Assembly: GCA_019689615.1 (NCBI GenBank)
Contig: JADGHD010000177.1
Coordinates: 1 to 8,704 of the forward strand
Source of the DNA: Frankia sp.
GTDB lineage: Bacteria > Actinomycetota > Actinomycetes > Frankiales > Frankiaceae
DNA: 8,704 bases
Direction of reading: 5' to 3'
The position numbers and the translations under genes were made by a program. The stretch's first letter is position 1; each line of letters starts with the position of its first letter. The notes beneath the pieces were generated by a model, which was not told where the DNA came from, did not search any database, and worked only from the letters and a program-made list of their open reading frames with translations. Below, in pieces: positions 7,178-8,704 of the stretch.

Positions 7178-7396
7178 TTGGCCGAGCTTAGGAAAGGAAC
7201 CCGGATCACCGGCGCGGAGCGTGACAAGCTTGCTGCCGAACTTCGGAAGAAGTACGAGGCCGGGCAGAGCATCCGTCTTCTTGCCGAGTCGTCGGGCCGG
7301 TCGTACGGGTTCGTGCACCGGATCCTCTCGGAGTCGGGCACGACCCTGCGCGGCCGTGGCGGCGCGACTCGGGGCACCAAGAAGAAGAGCGCCTGA
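7178..7396 (+). CDS. Small helix-turn-helix DNA-binding protein (72 residues)
   Basis: A short basic protein. An N-terminal charged helix (about 12-28, GAERDKLAAELRKKYEAG) is followed by a helix-turn-helix at about 31-52 (SIRLLAESSGRSYGFVHRIL; the recognition helix probably begins at Ser42). A basic tail LRGRGGATRGTKKK (57-70) could contact the minor groove. This is a widespread actinobacterial mini-regulator family that I recognise by GRSYGFVHR and GGATRG; its target is unknown. It starts with TTG behind a strong Shine-Dalgarno sequence. Five of its seven leucines are CTT, and GCT and CGT also occur, which is unusual beside the long genes here. The gene ends two bases before the crotonase ATG, implying one transcript. 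In M. tuberculosis a similar small regulator (Rv1473A) follows the ABC-F gene Rv1473 (from memory). A role as autoregulator or as a small nucleoid protein are both possible. Confidence 0.9.
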   Translation: MAELRKGTRITGAERDKLAAELRKKYEAGQSIRLLAESSGRSYGFVHRILSESGTTLRGRGGATRGTKKKSA

Positions 7397-7398
7397 TC

Positions 7399-8286
7399 AT
7401 GTCCGCGCCGGCCGCCGTCGGGACGGCGGCGGCCGGTCTGGGGCTGACCGTCGCCGAAGCCATCGCGACGGTGTCGCTTCCCACGGACAAAGCCATGGCC
7501 GGCCATGACCCGGCCGGCCATCGCAGCACCATCGTCCCGAGACTTCTGGGGGAGTTCGCGGCGGTAGGCCGCGCGCTGACCGGTGCCGTCCGGATCCTGG
7601 TGATCCGGGGCGACACCTGGGCACTCCCCACGCCGGTCCCGCTGCCAGCCGAGCAGACGGCGGTCACGGCGACTACCTCGCCAGACGTGGGCGGCGCGGG
7701 CGAGGCGGGCGCCTGGCTGGCGCCGGCACCGCCGGCACACGACGGCCCGCCCGATCCCACCGGTCCGCAGGACCCGGCCGAGGCCGTCGAGCGGCAGCTC
7801 GCCCAGTGGCAGGCCGCTATCAGCTGGCTGTCCGCCCGCGCGGACCTGGTCACCATCGCCGCCGTCCGCGGGCCGGCCAGCGGCCTTGGCCTCGCCCTCG
7901 CGCTGGCCTGTGACCTGCGGGTGCTCAGCGAGGACGCGTCGTACGAGCTGCCACAGGCCCGCACGGGGCTGGTCCCCGCGCTCGGGGTGACGGGCGCGCT
8001 GGCCGGGCTGCTGGGCTACCCGAGGGCCCTGGACCTCTGCCTCACCGGCCGCGCGCTGACGGCGGCCGAGGCGCTCGCCGTCGGCGCCGCCGACCGCGTC
8101 GTCCCGGCGGCCAGCCTCGACCAGGCCGTCGCCGACCTGACCAGCGCGCTGCTCGCGGTGCCCCGGCAGGCCGCGGCCGAGACGAAGGCGCTGCTGCGCG
8201 GCGCCCGCGACCGCCGCCCGGCCGACCAGCTCGCGGCGGAGCGGGCCGCGCTGGCCCGCTGCCTCGCGGCCGACCCGGCGGGCTGA
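7399..8286 (+). CDS. Crotonase-fold (enoyl-CoA hydratase/isomerase family) protein, probably not a hydratase
   Basis: A 295-residue protein. The crotonase core is clear at about 60-72 and 150-270: VTIAAVRGPASGLGLALALACDL (151-173), TGLVPALGVTGALAGLLGY (189-207), LTGRALTAAEALAVGAADRVV (215-235). Family members act on acyl-CoA thioesters, stabilising an enolate in an oxyanion hole. Aligned by eye with rat mitochondrial hydratase, Glu144 is replaced by Ala166 and Glu164 by Gln186. The AGxDL-like first oxyanion loop is absent; in its place (about 74-128) lies an Ala/Pro-rich stretch of low complexity. Ordinary hydratase chemistry is therefore unlikely. It may catalyse another crotonase reaction, bind acyl-CoA without turnover, or be a scaffold. 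The ATG lies two bases after the mini-HTH stop, with only a weak purine tract, so translation is probably coupled. An echA gene neighbours the related ABC-F gene in M. tuberculosis (from memory). Confidence 0.88.
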   Translation: MSAPAAVGTAAAGLGLTVAEAIATVSLPTDKAMAGHDPAGHRSTIVPRLLGEFAAVGRALTGAVRILVIRGDTWALPTPVPLPAEQTAVTATTSPDVGGAGEAGAWLAPAPPAHDGPPDPTGPQDPAEAVERQLAQWQAAISWLSARADLVTIAAVRGPASGLGLALALACDLRVLSEDASYELPQARTGLVPALGVTGALAGLLGYPRALDLCLTGRALTAAEALAVGAADRVVPAASLDQAVADLTSALLAVPRQAAAETKALLRGARDRRPADQLAAERAALARCLAADPAG

Positions 8287-8335
8287 CCTCGGGCGCGGCC
8301 ACCGGCCGTCCGGGCGTCGGTCCGCGTGGCCGAGG
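8287..8335 (+). terminator. Hairpin directly after the crotonase stop
   Basis: CGGCCAC (8296-8302) pairs with GTGGCCG (8326-8332). The outer CCTC (8287-8290) can extend this with GAGG (8332-8335) across a bulge. It begins at the base after the stop codon and lacks a T-tract. It probably ends the mini-HTH/crotonase transcript. Confidence 0.45.
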
Positions 8336-8380
8336 ACCCGGGGACGCGCCCTGGCCCGTTCCCGACGCCTGGGCCGTCCC

Positions 8381-8420
8381 GCGCGTCCGCCATTGGCGTA
8401 ACGAGCCGGGGCTGGCCAGG
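8381..8420. repeat. Imperfect direct repeat, copy 1
   Basis: This copy shares 30 of its first 37 positions with 8516-8552. The shared core reads GTCCGCCA, two variable bases, GGCGTAAC, one variable base, AGCC. It contains the perfect 11-base dyad CGCCATTGGCG (8388-8398). Confidence 0.5.
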
Positions 8421-8515
8421 CCGAGCGGCCACGCCGCCTGCCTGCCTGGCTTTCTTCGCTGCCTGGCCACACCCGCGGGACCCGAAGTGGCCCGATGCGG
8501 TGACGCTGCTGCGCC

Positions 8516-8555
8516 GCGTGTCCGCCACGGGCGTAACCAGCCCGGCCGGCCAACC
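8516..8555. repeat. Imperfect direct repeat, copy 2
   Basis: Second copy, 135 bases after the first. Its dyad is the weaker CGCC-ACG-GGCG (8523-8533). Two spaced copies with dyad cores could be protein-binding sites for a gene beyond the window, or remnants of a duplicated repeat. Confidence 0.5.
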
Positions 8556-8660
8556 GGAATGCTGTGCTCCGGGTGGTCCTTCTAGCCGGGGAGACCGCCG
8601 TCCTTCCGCCGCGCTCCGTCCGCCGCACCTGAGCCGGGGCCGGGCGCCGGCCCCCGGCGG

Positions 8661-8704
8661 TGTCTTATAAACATCTGACGCTGGCGGCGAGATGCAGTGT
8701 GTAT
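8661..8704 (-). mobile_element. Possible insertion-sequence end with transposase C-terminus
   Basis: Composition changes abruptly at about 8661 (TGTCTTATAAAC) after a run of C and G. On the minus strand one frame running in from the window edge reads YTLHLAASVRCL and stops with TAA at 8667-8665. HLAA-like hydrophobic endings are seen at the C-terminus of many IS5-family transposases, and in such elements the ORF often stops inside or next to the terminal inverted repeat. Only 12 residues and one possible end are visible, so this is a hypothesis. An AT-rich promoter (TATAAA at 8666-8671) for a rightward gene is the alternative. Confidence 0.3.

Larger units (their letters stand above)
8287..8704. 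other. Non-coding 3' flank of 418 bases
   Basis: No convincing gene lies here. An open frame at 8326-8670 translates to Pro/Ala/Arg-rich sequence without a domain and without the codon pattern of the real genes. The stretch contains the terminator-like hairpin, a pair of imperfect direct repeats (8381-8420 and 8516-8555) and, from about 8661, a sharp shift to more AT-rich sequence. Confidence 0.6.

Noticed and set aside
7069..8628. Minus-strand frame of 519 codons
   Set aside because: It runs antisense through both the mini-HTH and crotonase genes and has no recognisable domain.
8326..8670. Plus-strand frame of 114 codons after the crotonase gene, with an in-frame internal repeat (SAIGVTS / SATGVTS)
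   Set aside because: The repeat follows from a DNA direct repeat whose spacing happens to be a multiple of three. The composition is Pro/Ala/Arg-rich and no ribosome binding site is convincing.

Overview
The window comes from a very GC-rich actinobacterium, most like Frankia or a relative. This is inferred from codon third positions that are almost all G or C in the confident genes, frequent GTG and TTG starts, long false open frames on the opposite strands, and the gene families present. No rRNA, tRNA or marker gene fixes the taxon.

Positions 1-1910 (+) hold an alpha-E domain protein followed by a transglutaminase-like protease. The last codons of an upstream gene probably overlap the first start; in related clusters that gene is usually a circularly permuted ATP-grasp ligase. 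This looks like the known but functionally obscure ATP-grasp/alpha-E/transglutaminase module, proposed to make or modify peptides. A branched GC-rich hairpin region follows.

Positions 2167-3780 (+) encode a complete ABC-F ATPase with two nucleotide-binding domains, a ribosome-associated type with no membrane part. Its leader contains a possible leaderless mini-ORF. Positions 3931-4908 (+) encode a cation diffusion facilitator with a clear ribosome binding site. Positions 5014-6426 (-) encode a polytopic membrane protein resembling GT-C type actinobacterial membrane proteins, convergent with the facilitator gene; nested hairpins lie between the two stops.

Positions 6427-7177 form a 750-base divergent spacer with no convincing gene but several perfect palindromes. 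After it, a 72-residue helix-turn-helix protein with a TTG start (7178-7396) is followed two bases later by a crotonase-fold protein (7399-8286) that has lost both classical catalytic glutamates. The ABC-F, mini-HTH and crotonase combination recalls the M. tuberculosis Rv1472-Rv1473-Rv1473A neighbourhood (from memory), here split by the transporter and the membrane protein.

Positions 8287-8704 contain a terminator-like hairpin, a pair of imperfect direct repeats with dyad cores, and a sharply more AT-rich end that may be the border of an insertion sequence. I found no clear evidence of a wholly new system. The best candidates for follow-up are the alpha-E/transglutaminase module, the apparently non-hydratase crotonase coupled to the mini-HTH, and the leader of the ABC-F gene.
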